DNA of 64,000 nt from Paraburkholderia bannensis NBRC 103871 (lineage in GTDB: Bacteria > Pseudomonadota > Gammaproteobacteria > Burkholderiales > Burkholderiaceae). This document shows, one piece after another, positions 8,383 to 15,993 of this stretch. Numbering within the stretch: the stretch's first letter is position 1; each line of letters opens with the position of its first letter. The stretch covers positions 1 to 64,000 of the forward strand of contig NZ_BAYA01000026.1 of the NCBI RefSeq assembly GCF_000685015.1. Reading direction: 5' to 3'. The position numbers and the translations under genes are program-made. The notes beneath the pieces are model-generated. The model worked only from the letters and a program-made list of their open reading frames with translations. It had not been told where the DNA came from and did not search any database.

Positions 8383-9024
8383 TTAAGACGTCGCCTCGAT
8401 ATACGCCTTGCGGTCGGCGCCCACGCGCTGTGCGGCAGGCCGCTCGCCCAGCAGCTTCACGTACGCCTTCCAGTCCACGCCAGCCTCGGCCAGCATGTCG
8501 CGGCCGTAGATCTTCTGCGTCGCCATGCCGATCAGCGGCAGGTTCACGAATGCCGACATATCCACGATGCCGAACTGCGCGCCGCGCGCATACGGCGCGA
8601 ACGTGGCAAGACGCTTGAGGCTCGCGATATAGCGCGTCACGCGCTTTTCGACGCTGCGCTTGACCTCGTCGCTCACCGTGCCGCCGAAGAACGCCTCGCC
8701 GTAAAGCTCGCGCACGGCCAGTTCCAGATGCGTCTCGATCACGGTGATCAGCTCGCGCTCCTTGGCCGCCTGCCACGGATCGGCGCTAAAGATGCGCTTG
8801 TCGGGATAGCGCGCCGCCAGATACTCGACGATCACTTCCGATTCGCACAGAAAGCCCTGCTCCGTCTCGATGAACGGCACTTTGCCCGTGGCCGACTCGG
8901 CGAGTTGCGCTTCGGCGAGCGGCAGCTTCGTCAGCACTTCCTCGAACTCGATGCCGTGCTCGAGCAGCACGAACTTGACCTTGTTGTAGTAGTTCGAGAG
9001 GGCAAAACCATGCAGCTTGATCAT
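8383..9024 (-). CDS. Glutathione S-transferase family protein
   Basis: A 213-residue cytosolic GST. The N-terminal thioredoxin-like domain (1-77) has the cis-proline at P50 (GKVPFI) and the gamma-glutamyl-binding E61-S62 pair in CESEVIVEYL. The helical C-terminal domain follows. It conjugates or reduces electrophiles with glutathione; the substrate is unknown. It is convergent with the aminotransferase and divergent from the small-ORF/crotonase operon, which shares the 136-bp promoter region. A GGAGGAAAC-type ribosome site precedes the ATG. Confidence 0.88.
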   Translation of the reverse strand: MIKLHGFALSNYYNKVKFVLLEHGIEFEEVLTKLPLAEAQLAESATGKVPFIETEQGFLCESEVIVEYLAARYPDKRIFSADPWQAAKERELITVIETHLELAVRELYGEAFFGGTVSDEVKRSVEKRVTRYIASLKRLATFAPYARGAQFGIVDMSAFVNLPLIGMATQKIYGRDMLAEAGVDWKAYVKLLGERPAAQRVGADRKAYIEATS

Positions 9025-9105
9025 CCTCGTTTCCTCCTGGGGGGGCGACGGCCTGCGTGCCGGCCGGGGTGAACCCTGGACACGACGGAAAAGCGCAGAA
9101 CCTTT

Positions 9106-9134
9106 TTCATAAAAATGTACGACCGTGCTATTCT
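9106..9134 (+). promoter_or_regulatory. Putative sigma70 promoter of the crotonase/kinase operon
   Basis: TTCATA (9106-9111), a 17-bp spacer and TATTCT (9129-9134), 26 bp before the ATG of the 49-residue ORF. Each box matches four or five of six consensus bases. Read by eye only. Confidence 0.4.
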
Positions 9135-9160
9135 AGGCCAATCATGGAGCCACGCTTCCA

Positions 9161-9310
9161 ATGACTTATTACGATTTCAACATTGAGACACCCGGCACCG
9201 CCGACACCTTCGCCAAACTCGCGGCAAAAGGCAAGCTCGACGCATCGCGCATGACGTCCGCGATGACTGCCGTTCATCCGCACATTCTCTCGACCGAGGC
9301 ATCGCAATGA
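9161..9310 (+). CDS. Small 49-residue protein, overlapping the crotonase start
   Basis: A short ORF encoding MTYYDFNIETPGTADTF and ending HPHILSTEASQ. It starts after a probable promoter and its TGA (9308-9310) overlaps the ATG (9307) of the enoyl-CoA hydratase-like gene in an ATGA, the arrangement of translational coupling. Composition is normal for a protein (YYDFN start, amphipathic middle), with no signal peptide or membrane segment. I do not recognise the family. It could be a small subunit or a translated leader for the operon. The overlap and position argue that it is real; peptide evidence is lacking. Confidence 0.6.
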   Translation: MTYYDFNIETPGTADTFAKLAAKGKLDASRMTSAMTAVHPHILSTEASQ

Positions 9311-10098
9311 GCGCCGAACTCCGCACCAGCCGCCCGCAGAACCATGAATCGACGCTCGTGCTCACGCTGTCGAATCCCGGCGCGCGCAACGCGCTGCACC
9401 CCGACATGTACGCCGCGGCCATCGAAGCGTTCGACGCGGCCGAGCGCGACGAGTCGCTGCGCGCCATCATCCTCACCGGCGCCGACAACTTCTTTTGCGC
9501 GGGCGGCAACTTGAACCGCCTGCTGGAAAATCGCGCCAGGGATCCGTCGGTGCAGGCCGCCAGCATCGACATGCTTTCGCACTGGGCCACGGCGATGCGT
9601 CAGTCGAGCAAGATCGTGATCGCCGCCGTCGAGGGCGCAGCTGCGGGCGCGGGCTTCTCGCTCGCGCTGGCCGCCGACCTGCTCGTGGCCGCTGACGACG
9701 CCAAGTTCGTCATGGCCTATTCGCGCGTGGGCCTCACGCCCGATGGCGGCGGCTCGTGGTTCCTCTCGCATGCGCTGCCGCGCGCCCTCGCCTTCGAGGT
9801 GATGCTCGAAGGCAAGCCGATTGGCGCGCAGCGTCTAGCGGATCTGGGTGTCGTGAACCGCGTGGTCAAGCCGCACAGCGCACTCGACGCCGCGCTCGCG
9901 TGGGCCGACGAACTCGCGAAGATCTCGCCGAATTCCGCCTCGCGCATCAAGGCGCTGACGAACGCCGCGCCGCTGCAGACGCTCGATGCGCAACTCGTCG
10001 ACGAGCGCGAGAGCTTCGTGAGCTCGCTGCATCATCGCGACGGGCTCGAAGGCATCACCGCGTTCCTCGAAAAGCGCGCGCCGGTCTATAAGCGATAA
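9307..10098 (+). CDS. Enoyl-CoA hydratase/isomerase family protein (PaaG-like)
   Basis: A 263-residue crotonase. The oxyanion-hole segments are visible as CAGGNL (64-69) and EGAAAGAG (109-116). The active-site loop reads GLTPDGGGSWF, so an aspartate (D146) stands where enoyl-CoA hydratase has its second glutamate. That is the pattern of PaaG-type isomerases and related enzymes, so double-bond isomerisation or ring chemistry on a CoA ester is as likely as hydration; databases often call such proteins oxepin-CoA hydrolase, alternative type. It starts inside the stop codon of the 49-residue ORF and is followed 18 bp later by the histidine phosphatase gene. Confidence 0.85.
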   Translation: MSAELRTSRPQNHESTLVLTLSNPGARNALHPDMYAAAIEAFDAAERDESLRAIILTGADNFFCAGGNLNRLLENRARDPSVQAASIDMLSHWATAMRQSSKIVIAAVEGAAAGAGFSLALAADLLVAADDAKFVMAYSRVGLTPDGGGSWFLSHALPRALAFEVMLEGKPIGAQRLADLGVVNRVVKPHSALDAALAWADELAKISPNSASRIKALTNAAPLQTLDAQLVDERESFVSSLHHRDGLEGITAFLEKRAPVYKR

Positions 10099-10116
10099 GC
10101 AAGCGATGAACAGACG

Positions 10117-10836
10117 ATGAGCGAATTCCAACTCCCCAAGCGCCGCCGCATCTACCTGATGCGCCACGGCGACGTCACCTACTTCGACGACAGCGGCCGC
10201 GCGATCGATCCCGACACCGTGCCGCTCAACGAAACCGGCCGCGCGCAGGCAAGCGCGGCGGGCCAGGCATTTGCGCAGCAAGGCGTGCGCTTCGATCGCG
10301 TGATCGTGAGCGGCTTGCGGCGCACGGTCGAAACGGCGCAGCACGTGCTTGCCGCGACCGGCCAGAAGATCGCGATGGAAGAGCAACCTGCGTGGCAGGA
10401 AATTCGCGGCGGACGTCTTGCCGATATCCCGCCCGCCGATGTCGAGGACGCCTTCCTGCGCGCCTTCGATGGCGTGGTGCCCGAACAGACGCGCTTTCTT
10501 GGCGGCGAGTCCATCGGCGAGCTGCTCGAACGCGTGCTGCCCGCCGTCGCCGCGCTGCGCGCCGATACGTCGTGGGACACGGCGCTGCTGGTGCTGCACG
10601 GCGGCGTGAACCGCGCGATTCTCTCGCACGCGATCACTGCGGGCGGCCGCACGTTCTTCGGCCACCTTGCGCAGACGACGGGCTGCATCAACGCGCTCGA
10701 CGTCGGCGACGCGCCGCATGACTGGGTCGTGCGCACGCTCAACTACGCCCCGCCCACTCCGCTGCACCGCGACGTGCGCAACACGACGATGGAGATGCTG
10801 TACGCGCAATACCTGCGCTATCGCCCGGAGCGCTAG
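10117..10836 (+). CDS. Histidine phosphatase family protein (phosphoglycerate-mutase-like)
   Basis: A 239-residue branch-1 histidine phosphatase. The catalytic RHG motif is R16-H17-G18, a second conserved arginine lies near 68 (SGLRRT), a glutamate near E95, and the second catalytic histidine is H161 in LVLHGGVNRA. It should hydrolyse a small phosphomonoester in the cytoplasm. Its place between a crotonase and an acyl-CoA-type kinase, 18 and 42 bp away, suggests that it acts on, or proofreads, a phosphorylated intermediate of the same pathway; this is inference. Confidence 0.85.
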   Translation: MSEFQLPKRRRIYLMRHGDVTYFDDSGRAIDPDTVPLNETGRAQASAAGQAFAQQGVRFDRVIVSGLRRTVETAQHVLAATGQKIAMEEQPAWQEIRGGRLADIPPADVEDAFLRAFDGVVPEQTRFLGGESIGELLERVLPAVAALRADTSWDTALLVLHGGVNRAILSHAITAGGRTFFGHLAQTTGCINALDVGDAPHDWVVRTLNYAPPTPLHRDVRNTTMEMLYAQYLRYRPER

Positions 10837-10878
10837 CACAAGCACCTCATACTGGAATACTGAAAAAGGGAGACAGAC

Positions 10879-12063
10879 ATGGCGCAAGCCACGCCGGATG
10901 GAGACACAACCCGCACAACCCACAGTAGTAACCAGAACCACAGCCAGAACCTCAAGCCAAGCGACGCAGATCGCTTGAACGACTTTTCGGCATTTGAAGG
11001 CACGCGCCCGGTCGCCGAGCGCCAGCGCTTCGACACGGCGGCGCTTGCCGCCTGGCTCGCGGCGCACGTCAAGGGCTTCGAAGGCCCGCTCACCGTCGAG
11101 CAGTTCGCAGGCGGCCAATCGAATCCCACCTTCAAGCTCGTGACGCCGTCGCGCAGCTATGTCATGCGTGCGAAGCCCGGCCCGAAGGCGAAGCTCCTGC
11201 CCTCGGCGCACGCCATCGAGCGCGAATACCGCGTGATGGATGCGCTCGGCGCGACCGACGTGCCGGTCGCGAAGATGCTCGCGCTCTGCGAGGACGAAGC
11301 CGTGATCGGCCGCGCGTTCTACGTGATGGAGTTTGTCGAAGGCCGCGTGCTGTGGGATCAGTCGCTGCCCGGCATGACGCGCGAGGAGCGCGGCGCGATC
11401 TATGACGAAATGAACCGCGTGATCGCCGCGCTCCATAACGTCGATCCGAACGCCATTGGCCTCGCCGACTACGGCAAGCCCGGCAATTACTTCGCACGCC
11501 AGATCGATCGCTGGAGCCGCCAGTACCAGGCGTCGGAAACCGAATCGATCGAAGCGATGAATCGACTGATCGAGTGGCTGCCAAAACACGTCCCGGACGA
11601 AAGCAGCGAAAGCAGCGCGGGCAGCGCGCGCGTATCGATCGTGCATGGCGACTTCCGCCTCGACAACCTGATCTTCCACCCTACCGAGCCGCGCGTGCTT
11701 GCGGTGCTCGACTGGGAACTGTCGACGCTCGGCAATCCGCTCGCCGATTTTTCGTATCACTGCATGGCGTGGCACGTGGAGCCGGGACAGTTTCGCGGCA
11801 TCGGCGGGCTCGACTGGGCGGCGCTCGGGATCCCCGACGAGCAGGCCTATGTGCGCCGCTACTGCGAGCGCACGGGCCTCACGATCCACGGCGACTGGAA
11901 CTTCTATCTTGCCTACAACATGTTCCGCATCGCGGCCATCCTGCAGGGGATCATGAAGCGCGTCGTCGACGGCACGGCCGCCAGCGCGCAAGCCGCCGAT
12001 GCGGGCCGCCGCGCGAAACCGATGGCCGAACTCGCGTGGCATTACGCGCAGAAGGTTCGCTAA
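10879..12063 (+). CDS. APH-type phosphotransferase, ACAD10/11- and LvaA-like kinase
   Basis: A 394-residue aminoglycoside-phosphotransferase-fold kinase. A low-complexity N-terminus (1-40) precedes the N-lobe with FAGGQSNPTF near 77-85 and a probable ATP-site lysine at K99. The catalytic loop is VHGDFRLDNLIF (H256, D258, N263) and the metal-binding DWE starts at D278. It belongs to the group fused to an acyl-CoA dehydrogenase in eukaryotic ACAD10/ACAD11 and to LvaA of Pseudomonas putida, which phosphorylates 4-hydroxyvaleryl-CoA. The next gene is an acyl-CoA dehydrogenase, matching that pairing. Likely reaction: ATP-dependent phosphorylation of a hydroxyacyl-CoA. A GGGAGA ribosome site precedes the ATG. 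Confidence 0.85.
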   Translation: MAQATPDGDTTRTTHSSNQNHSQNLKPSDADRLNDFSAFEGTRPVAERQRFDTAALAAWLAAHVKGFEGPLTVEQFAGGQSNPTFKLVTPSRSYVMRAKPGPKAKLLPSAHAIEREYRVMDALGATDVPVAKMLALCEDEAVIGRAFYVMEFVEGRVLWDQSLPGMTREERGAIYDEMNRVIAALHNVDPNAIGLADYGKPGNYFARQIDRWSRQYQASETESIEAMNRLIEWLPKHVPDESSESSAGSARVSIVHGDFRLDNLIFHPTEPRVLAVLDWELSTLGNPLADFSYHCMAWHVEPGQFRGIGGLDWAALGIPDEQAYVRRYCERTGLTIHGDWNFYLAYNMFRIAAILQGIMKRVVDGTAASAQAADAGRRAKPMAELAWHYAQKVR

Positions 12064-12154
12064 ACCTGTTCGCTTAGGCTGTCCGCCAAGCCGTACACAA
12101 TCCGCACTCGATACTGCTCAGTGCTTCTTTAGTGCTCTATTGCCGAGGTCCTGG

Positions 12155-13414
12155 ATGAATTTCGATTACACCCCGAAGGTGCAGGCGCTGCGCGAGAAGC
12201 TGCTCGCGTTTTTCGACGAACACATCTACCCGAACGAAGCCGTCTATCACGCGGAAGTCGAGCGCAACCGCGCCAACGGCAACCCGTGGATCGCGACCGA
12301 AATCGTCGAGCAACTCAAGGTCAAGGCGCGCGAAGCAGGCCTGTGGAACCTGTTCCTGCCCGAATCGCATCGCGGCGCGGGCCTGACGAACCTCGAATAC
12401 GCACCGCTGTGCGAGATCATGGGCCGCGTGATCTGGGCGCCCGAAGTGTTCAATTGCAGCGCGCCCGACACTGGCAACATGGAAACCATCGAGCGCTACG
12501 GCAATGACGAGCACAAGCGCCAGTGGCTCGAACCGCTGCTGCAAGGCCAGATCCGCTCGGCGTTCCTGATGACGGAGCCGGAAGTCGCGTCATCGGACGC
12601 CACCAATATCCAGACGCGCATCGAGCGCGACGGCGACGACTACGTCATCAACGGTACGAAGTGGTGGTCGTCGGGCGCGGGCGACCCGCGCTGCGCCATC
12701 TATATCGTGATGGGCAAGACCGATCCCGACGCGCCGCGCCACGCGCAGCAGTCGATGATTCTCGTGCCCGCCGACGCCGCCGGCATCACGGTCAAGCGCC
12801 CGCTCACCGTGTTCGGCTACGACGACGCGCCGCACGGCCATATGGAAATCAAGCTGGAAAACGTGCGCGTACCGGCGTCGAACATCCTGCTGGGCGAAGG
12901 TCGCGGCTTCGAGATCGCGCAAGGCCGCCTCGGGCCGGGCCGCATTCACCACTGCATGCGCCTGATCGGCCTCGCGGAACGCGCGCTCGAATTCATGTCG
13001 AAGCGGGCGCTCTCGCGCGTCGCCTTCGGCAAGACCATCGCGCAACAGACCGTCACGCAGGAGCGCATCGCCGAAGCGCGCTGCATGATCGAGCAGGCGC
13101 GCCTGCTCACGCTCAAGACCGCGTACATGATGGACACCGTGGGCAACAAGGGCGCGCGCGGCGAAATCGCGATGATCAAGGTGGTCGCGCCGGGCATGGC
13201 CTGCCAGGTGCTGGACTGGGCGATCCAGGTGCATGGCGGCGGCGGCGTAAGCGGCGATTTCCCGCTGGCCTACGCTTACGCGCAGGCACGCACGCTGCGC
13301 TTCGCCGACGGCCCGGACGAGGTGCACCGCAACGCCATCGCCAAGCTCGAACTCGCGCGCTATATGGATGCAGGCGCAGCGTCGCGCGTGGAAATGCCGG
13401 TGACGCGCTCGTAA
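12155..13414 (+). CDS. Acyl-CoA dehydrogenase, ACAD11/LvaC-like
   Basis: A 419-residue FAD-dependent acyl-CoA dehydrogenase starting MNFDYTPKVQALREKL. The FAD-binding FLMTEPEVASSD segment is present, and the C-terminal GPDEVHRNAIAK motif carries the probable catalytic base E389. This C-terminal pattern is typical of the long ACAD10/11-like group that follows an APH kinase. The upstream in-frame extension (to 11999) overlaps the kinase gene and is not needed: the ATG at 12155 is 91 bp after the kinase stop. Probable role: processing of a phosphorylated or plain acyl-CoA with elimination or oxidation. It closes the plus-strand operon. Confidence 0.88.
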   Translation: MNFDYTPKVQALREKLLAFFDEHIYPNEAVYHAEVERNRANGNPWIATEIVEQLKVKAREAGLWNLFLPESHRGAGLTNLEYAPLCEIMGRVIWAPEVFNCSAPDTGNMETIERYGNDEHKRQWLEPLLQGQIRSAFLMTEPEVASSDATNIQTRIERDGDDYVINGTKWWSSGAGDPRCAIYIVMGKTDPDAPRHAQQSMILVPADAAGITVKRPLTVFGYDDAPHGHMEIKLENVRVPASNILLGEGRGFEIAQGRLGPGRIHHCMRLIGLAERALEFMSKRALSRVAFGKTIAQQTVTQERIAEARCMIEQARLLTLKTAYMMDTVGNKGARGEIAMIKVVAPGMACQVLDWAIQVHGGGGVSGDFPLAYAYAQARTLRFADGPDEVHRNAIAKLELARYMDAGAASRVEMPVTRS

Positions 13415-13427
13415 CGTTGCCGCACCG

Positions 13428-13997
13428 TCAGGGCTGCGTGGCGAGCGCGCTCGCCACGGCGGCCAGCGTGCGCTTGCGGATCCAGCCGCTCGCCACGCGA
13501 ATGGCGCACCAGTACGGCGTCATCAGCGCTTTTGTGGTCAACGACGGGCAATCGACGAAGGTCTCGGTGACGAGCCTTGCCTCGCTCTGCCCTTCCTCCA
13601 GCACCCGAAAGCGCAGCACCAGCCTGGCGATATCGTTGCGCGCGAGTGCGATGAACGCGTCGGCATCGGCCACCTTCACAAGGCCGAAATCGGGACGCCA
13701 GAACCGGCCCGCGAGTCCGAACGTCAATTCACGCTCATCGCGATGCAACGGCGTAAACGCCGACAGGCCGAACGGCTCGCACTGCTTGCCGCCCAGCCGC
13801 TGCACCAGCCGCTCGGGCCATTCGCGCACGCGCAGCAGCGTGTCGATGACTGGATCGTCGCGCATGTCGAATGCCGCAACGGCATCGATGATGCGCGACG
13901 GCGGCGCTTGCCCCATCGTCGCTTCGTGCCGCTCGTAGAACGTGTAATCCGCAAGAAATGGCGCAGGTGACGCGGTTCGATCGACCATCGCATCCAT
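13428..13997 (-). CDS. Conserved hypothetical protein (possible SRPBCC/DUF2867-like)
   Basis: A 189-residue soluble protein with no signal peptide. The C-terminal part (LVTETFVDCPS, then YWCAIRVASGWIRKRTL) looks like the end of SRPBCC/DUF2867-like ligand-binding domains, but I cannot assign the family with confidence. It is convergent with the acyl-CoA dehydrogenase, with only 13 bp between stop codons, and divergent from the YfcG-like gene. M4 (13988) is an alternative start. Confidence 0.6.
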   Translation of the reverse strand: MDAMVDRTASPAPFLADYTFYERHEATMGQAPPSRIIDAVAAFDMRDDPVIDTLLRVREWPERLVQRLGGKQCEPFGLSAFTPLHRDERELTFGLAGRFWRPDFGLVKVADADAFIALARNDIARLVLRFRVLEEGQSEARLVTETFVDCPSLTTKALMTPYWCAIRVASGWIRKRTLAAVASALATQP

Positions 13998-14198
13998 AGG
14001 CGAAATCGCCTTCCGTGAACGTTGCCCAACATGATGCCATCACCGGGCGGCGCGCGATCCCCACGCTGGCATTGAGGTCACTCGCACGGCTTTGGCGGCG
14101 TGCATCGAACTATGCTAACGTCCGCGAGATCCGGCGCCCGGCAACCGTGCGCCTCCCAGGTGCTTACGCAATCACGAAAGTCACGATAAGGAGTCACG

Positions 14199-14915
14199 AT
14201 GATCGACGTCTATAGCTGGGCGACGCCCAACGGCCACAAAGTCCACATCATGCTGGAGGAGACCGGTCTCGCGTACCGCGTGCATCCCGTCGATATCGGC
14301 GCGGGCGACCAGTTCAAGCCCGAATTTCTCGACATCAGCCCGAACAACAAAATCCCGGCGATCACCGACTCCGAAGGCCCGGTGCGCGCGGACGGCAAGC
14401 CGTTCTCGCTGTTCGAGTCCGGCGCCATCCTCGTTTATCTGGCCGCGAAGACGGGCAAGTTCATGCCCGAAGACCTGGCCGCGCGCTACGACGTGCTGCA
14501 ATGGGTGATGTTCCAGATGGGCGGCCTAGGCCCGATGCTCGGCCAGGCGCACCACTTCCGCATCTACGCGCCCGAGAAGATCGAGTACGCGGTGAATCGC
14601 TACACGAACGAGGCGAAGCGTCTCTACAACGTGATGGAAACACAGCTCGAAAAAACCGAATATCTGGCAGGCAACGAATACACCATCGCTGATATCGCCG
14701 CGTTCCCGTGGACGCGCTCGTGGCAAAACCAGGGCGTCGATCTCGATGCGCTGCCCAATGTAAAACGCTGGCACGAGACCATTGCGGCGCGTCCGGCCGT
14801 GCAACGCGGCGTCGAGGTGCTGGCCAGCGCGCGCAAGCCGCTCATGGACGACAAGGCGAAGGAAATGCTGTTCGGTGCGACGCAATACGCGAAGCACGAT
14901 TCGAAGGCGGCTTGA
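14199..14915 (+). CDS. Glutathione transferase, YfcG-like disulphide-bond oxidoreductase
   Basis: A 238-residue GST of the Nu/Ure2p-like class. It starts MIDVYSWATPNGHKV, with the T9 and N11 residues that in YfcG hold glutathione in place of a catalytic Tyr/Ser/Cys. The cis-proline is P53 (NKIPAITD) and the glutamyl-binding pair is E73-S74. Members of this class reduce disulphides with two bound glutathiones and have weak transferase activity. Cytoplasmic, full length, with AAGGAG before the ATG, and ended by a bidirectional terminator. Confidence 0.88.
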   Translation: MIDVYSWATPNGHKVHIMLEETGLAYRVHPVDIGAGDQFKPEFLDISPNNKIPAITDSEGPVRADGKPFSLFESGAILVYLAAKTGKFMPEDLAARYDVLQWVMFQMGGLGPMLGQAHHFRIYAPEKIEYAVNRYTNEAKRLYNVMETQLEKTEYLAGNEYTIADIAAFPWTRSWQNQGVDLDALPNVKRWHETIAARPAVQRGVEVLASARKPLMDDKAKEMLFGATQYAKHDSKAA

Positions 14916-14937
14916 TCGCCCGTTGAATCGAGACCGT

Positions 14938-14976
14938 AAAAAAGGGCGTCGGGTGAAAAACCCGACGCCCTTTTTT
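14938..14976. terminator. Bidirectional intrinsic terminator
   Basis: A 13-bp perfect stem (14941-14953 with 14961-14973) flanked by A6 and T6 runs. It ends both the YfcG-like gene (plus) and the MaoC genes (minus). Confidence 0.92.
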
Positions 14977-14997
14977 GATTCCAGCGAATGCGCCGGA

Positions 14998-15471
14998 TCA
15001 GAAGTAATGCCGCGAAATGAATTCGGCGATACACGCGGGTCGATCGATGCCCTCGCACTCCAGGTGCACGTTCCAGACCACCTGCGCGCCGCCGCCTTCG
15101 ACATCGCTCACCTCTTTCACGGCAAAGCGCCCGCGCAGCTTCGCGCCGACCGGCACCGGCGACGTGAAGCGCACACGGTTCAGCCCGTAGTTCACGCCCA
15201 TGCGCTGACGTATCGTCACCGTCGACGCCAGCAGCACCGGCATCAGCGAAAGCGTAAGAAAGCCATGCGCGATCGGGCCGCCAAACGGCGACTCGCGGCG
15301 CGCGCGCTCCGCGTCAATGTGGATCCACTGATGATCGCCGGTTGCGTCGGCGAAACCCTGCACGCTCGCCGCGCTCACTTCGCGCCACGGGCTCACGAAA
15401 GGCTCGGCGCCGACCAGCGCGCGCAGCGCGGCCAGATCGGCGATTTCCACAGTTGCAGCGACTGCGCTCAT
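14998..15471 (-). CDS. MaoC family dehydratase (R-specific enoyl-CoA hydratase)
   Basis: A 157-residue single hot-dog domain. The hydratase-2 dyad is readable as D46 and H51 in ATGDHQWIH, followed by SPFGGPIAHGFLTLSL. It should hydrate trans-2-enoyl-CoA to (R)-3-hydroxyacyl-CoA. It is the last gene of a minus-strand set of two acyl-CoA dehydrogenases and two MaoC proteins, 31 bp after its paralogue. Two adjacent MaoC proteins may form a heteromer, as ChsH1/ChsH2 do in actinobacterial steroid breakdown, although here both keep a D-x4-H motif. Confidence 0.85.
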   Translation of the reverse strand: MSAVAATVEIADLAALRALVGAEPFVSPWREVSAASVQGFADATGDHQWIHIDAERARRESPFGGPIAHGFLTLSLMPVLLASTVTIRQRMGVNYGLNRVRFTSPVPVGAKLRGRFAVKEVSDVEGGGAQVVWNVHLECEGIDRPACIAEFISRHYF

Positions 15472-15502
15472 GCCGTGTCTCCTGTTTTCAGAATGCCTGG
15501 AT

Positions 15503-15955
15503 TCAAGCGCCCGGATGGCGCAGGCCGAACAGGCCTTTCGAGCTGACCGTCACGACCAGTTCGCCGTGCTGGTTGCGCCCTTCCCAGCGCGTTTCGACGA
15601 TGCCGCGATCGGGCTTGCTCTGCGAGACGCGCTTGCTCACGACGATATTGGTCATCGACAGCGTGTCGCCCACGCGCACCGGCTTGATCCAGCGAATCTC
15701 GTCGATGCCCGGCGAGCCCATCGAGGTCGAGTCCTTGAAGAAGTTGCGCACCAGCATGCCCATCATCGTCGAGCAGGTATGCCAGCCGCTCGCCACGAGC
15801 GCGCCAAACATCGACGCCTCGCCGCCCGCCTCACTCAGGTGGAACGGCTGCGGATCGTACTTCTGCGCGAACTCCACGATCTCCTCGCGCCCGAACGTGT
15901 GCGAGCCCACTTCATACGACTTGCCCACTTCGAGATCTTCGTAACTCAAACCCAT
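15503..15955 (-). CDS. MaoC family dehydratase, second paralogue
   Basis: A 150-residue hot-dog protein beginning MGLSYEDLEVGKSYEVGSHT, with D34 and H39 (YDPQPFHL) at the hydratase dyad positions. Domain length is that of a single MaoC domain. It lies between the small acyl-CoA dehydrogenase (38 bp upstream) and the other MaoC gene (31 bp downstream), so the four genes are probably one transcript. Hydration of an unsaturated acyl-CoA is the likely step; substrate unknown. Confidence 0.85.
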   Translation of the reverse strand: MGLSYEDLEVGKSYEVGSHTFGREEIVEFAQKYDPQPFHLSEAGGEASMFGALVASGWHTCSTMMGMLVRNFFKDSTSMGSPGIDEIRWIKPVRVGDTLSMTNIVVSKRVSQSKPDRGIVETRWEGRNQHGELVVTVSSKGLFGLRHPGA

Positions 15956-15993
15956 CGATGGCTCTCCAGATCGATTCGACTACAACCCCATGC

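Noticed and set aside
12523..13938. A 471-codon plus-strand frame overlapping the acyl-CoA dehydrogenase in another frame.
   Set aside because: Its sequence is Arg-rich out-of-frame translation of the dehydrogenase and of the convergent gene.
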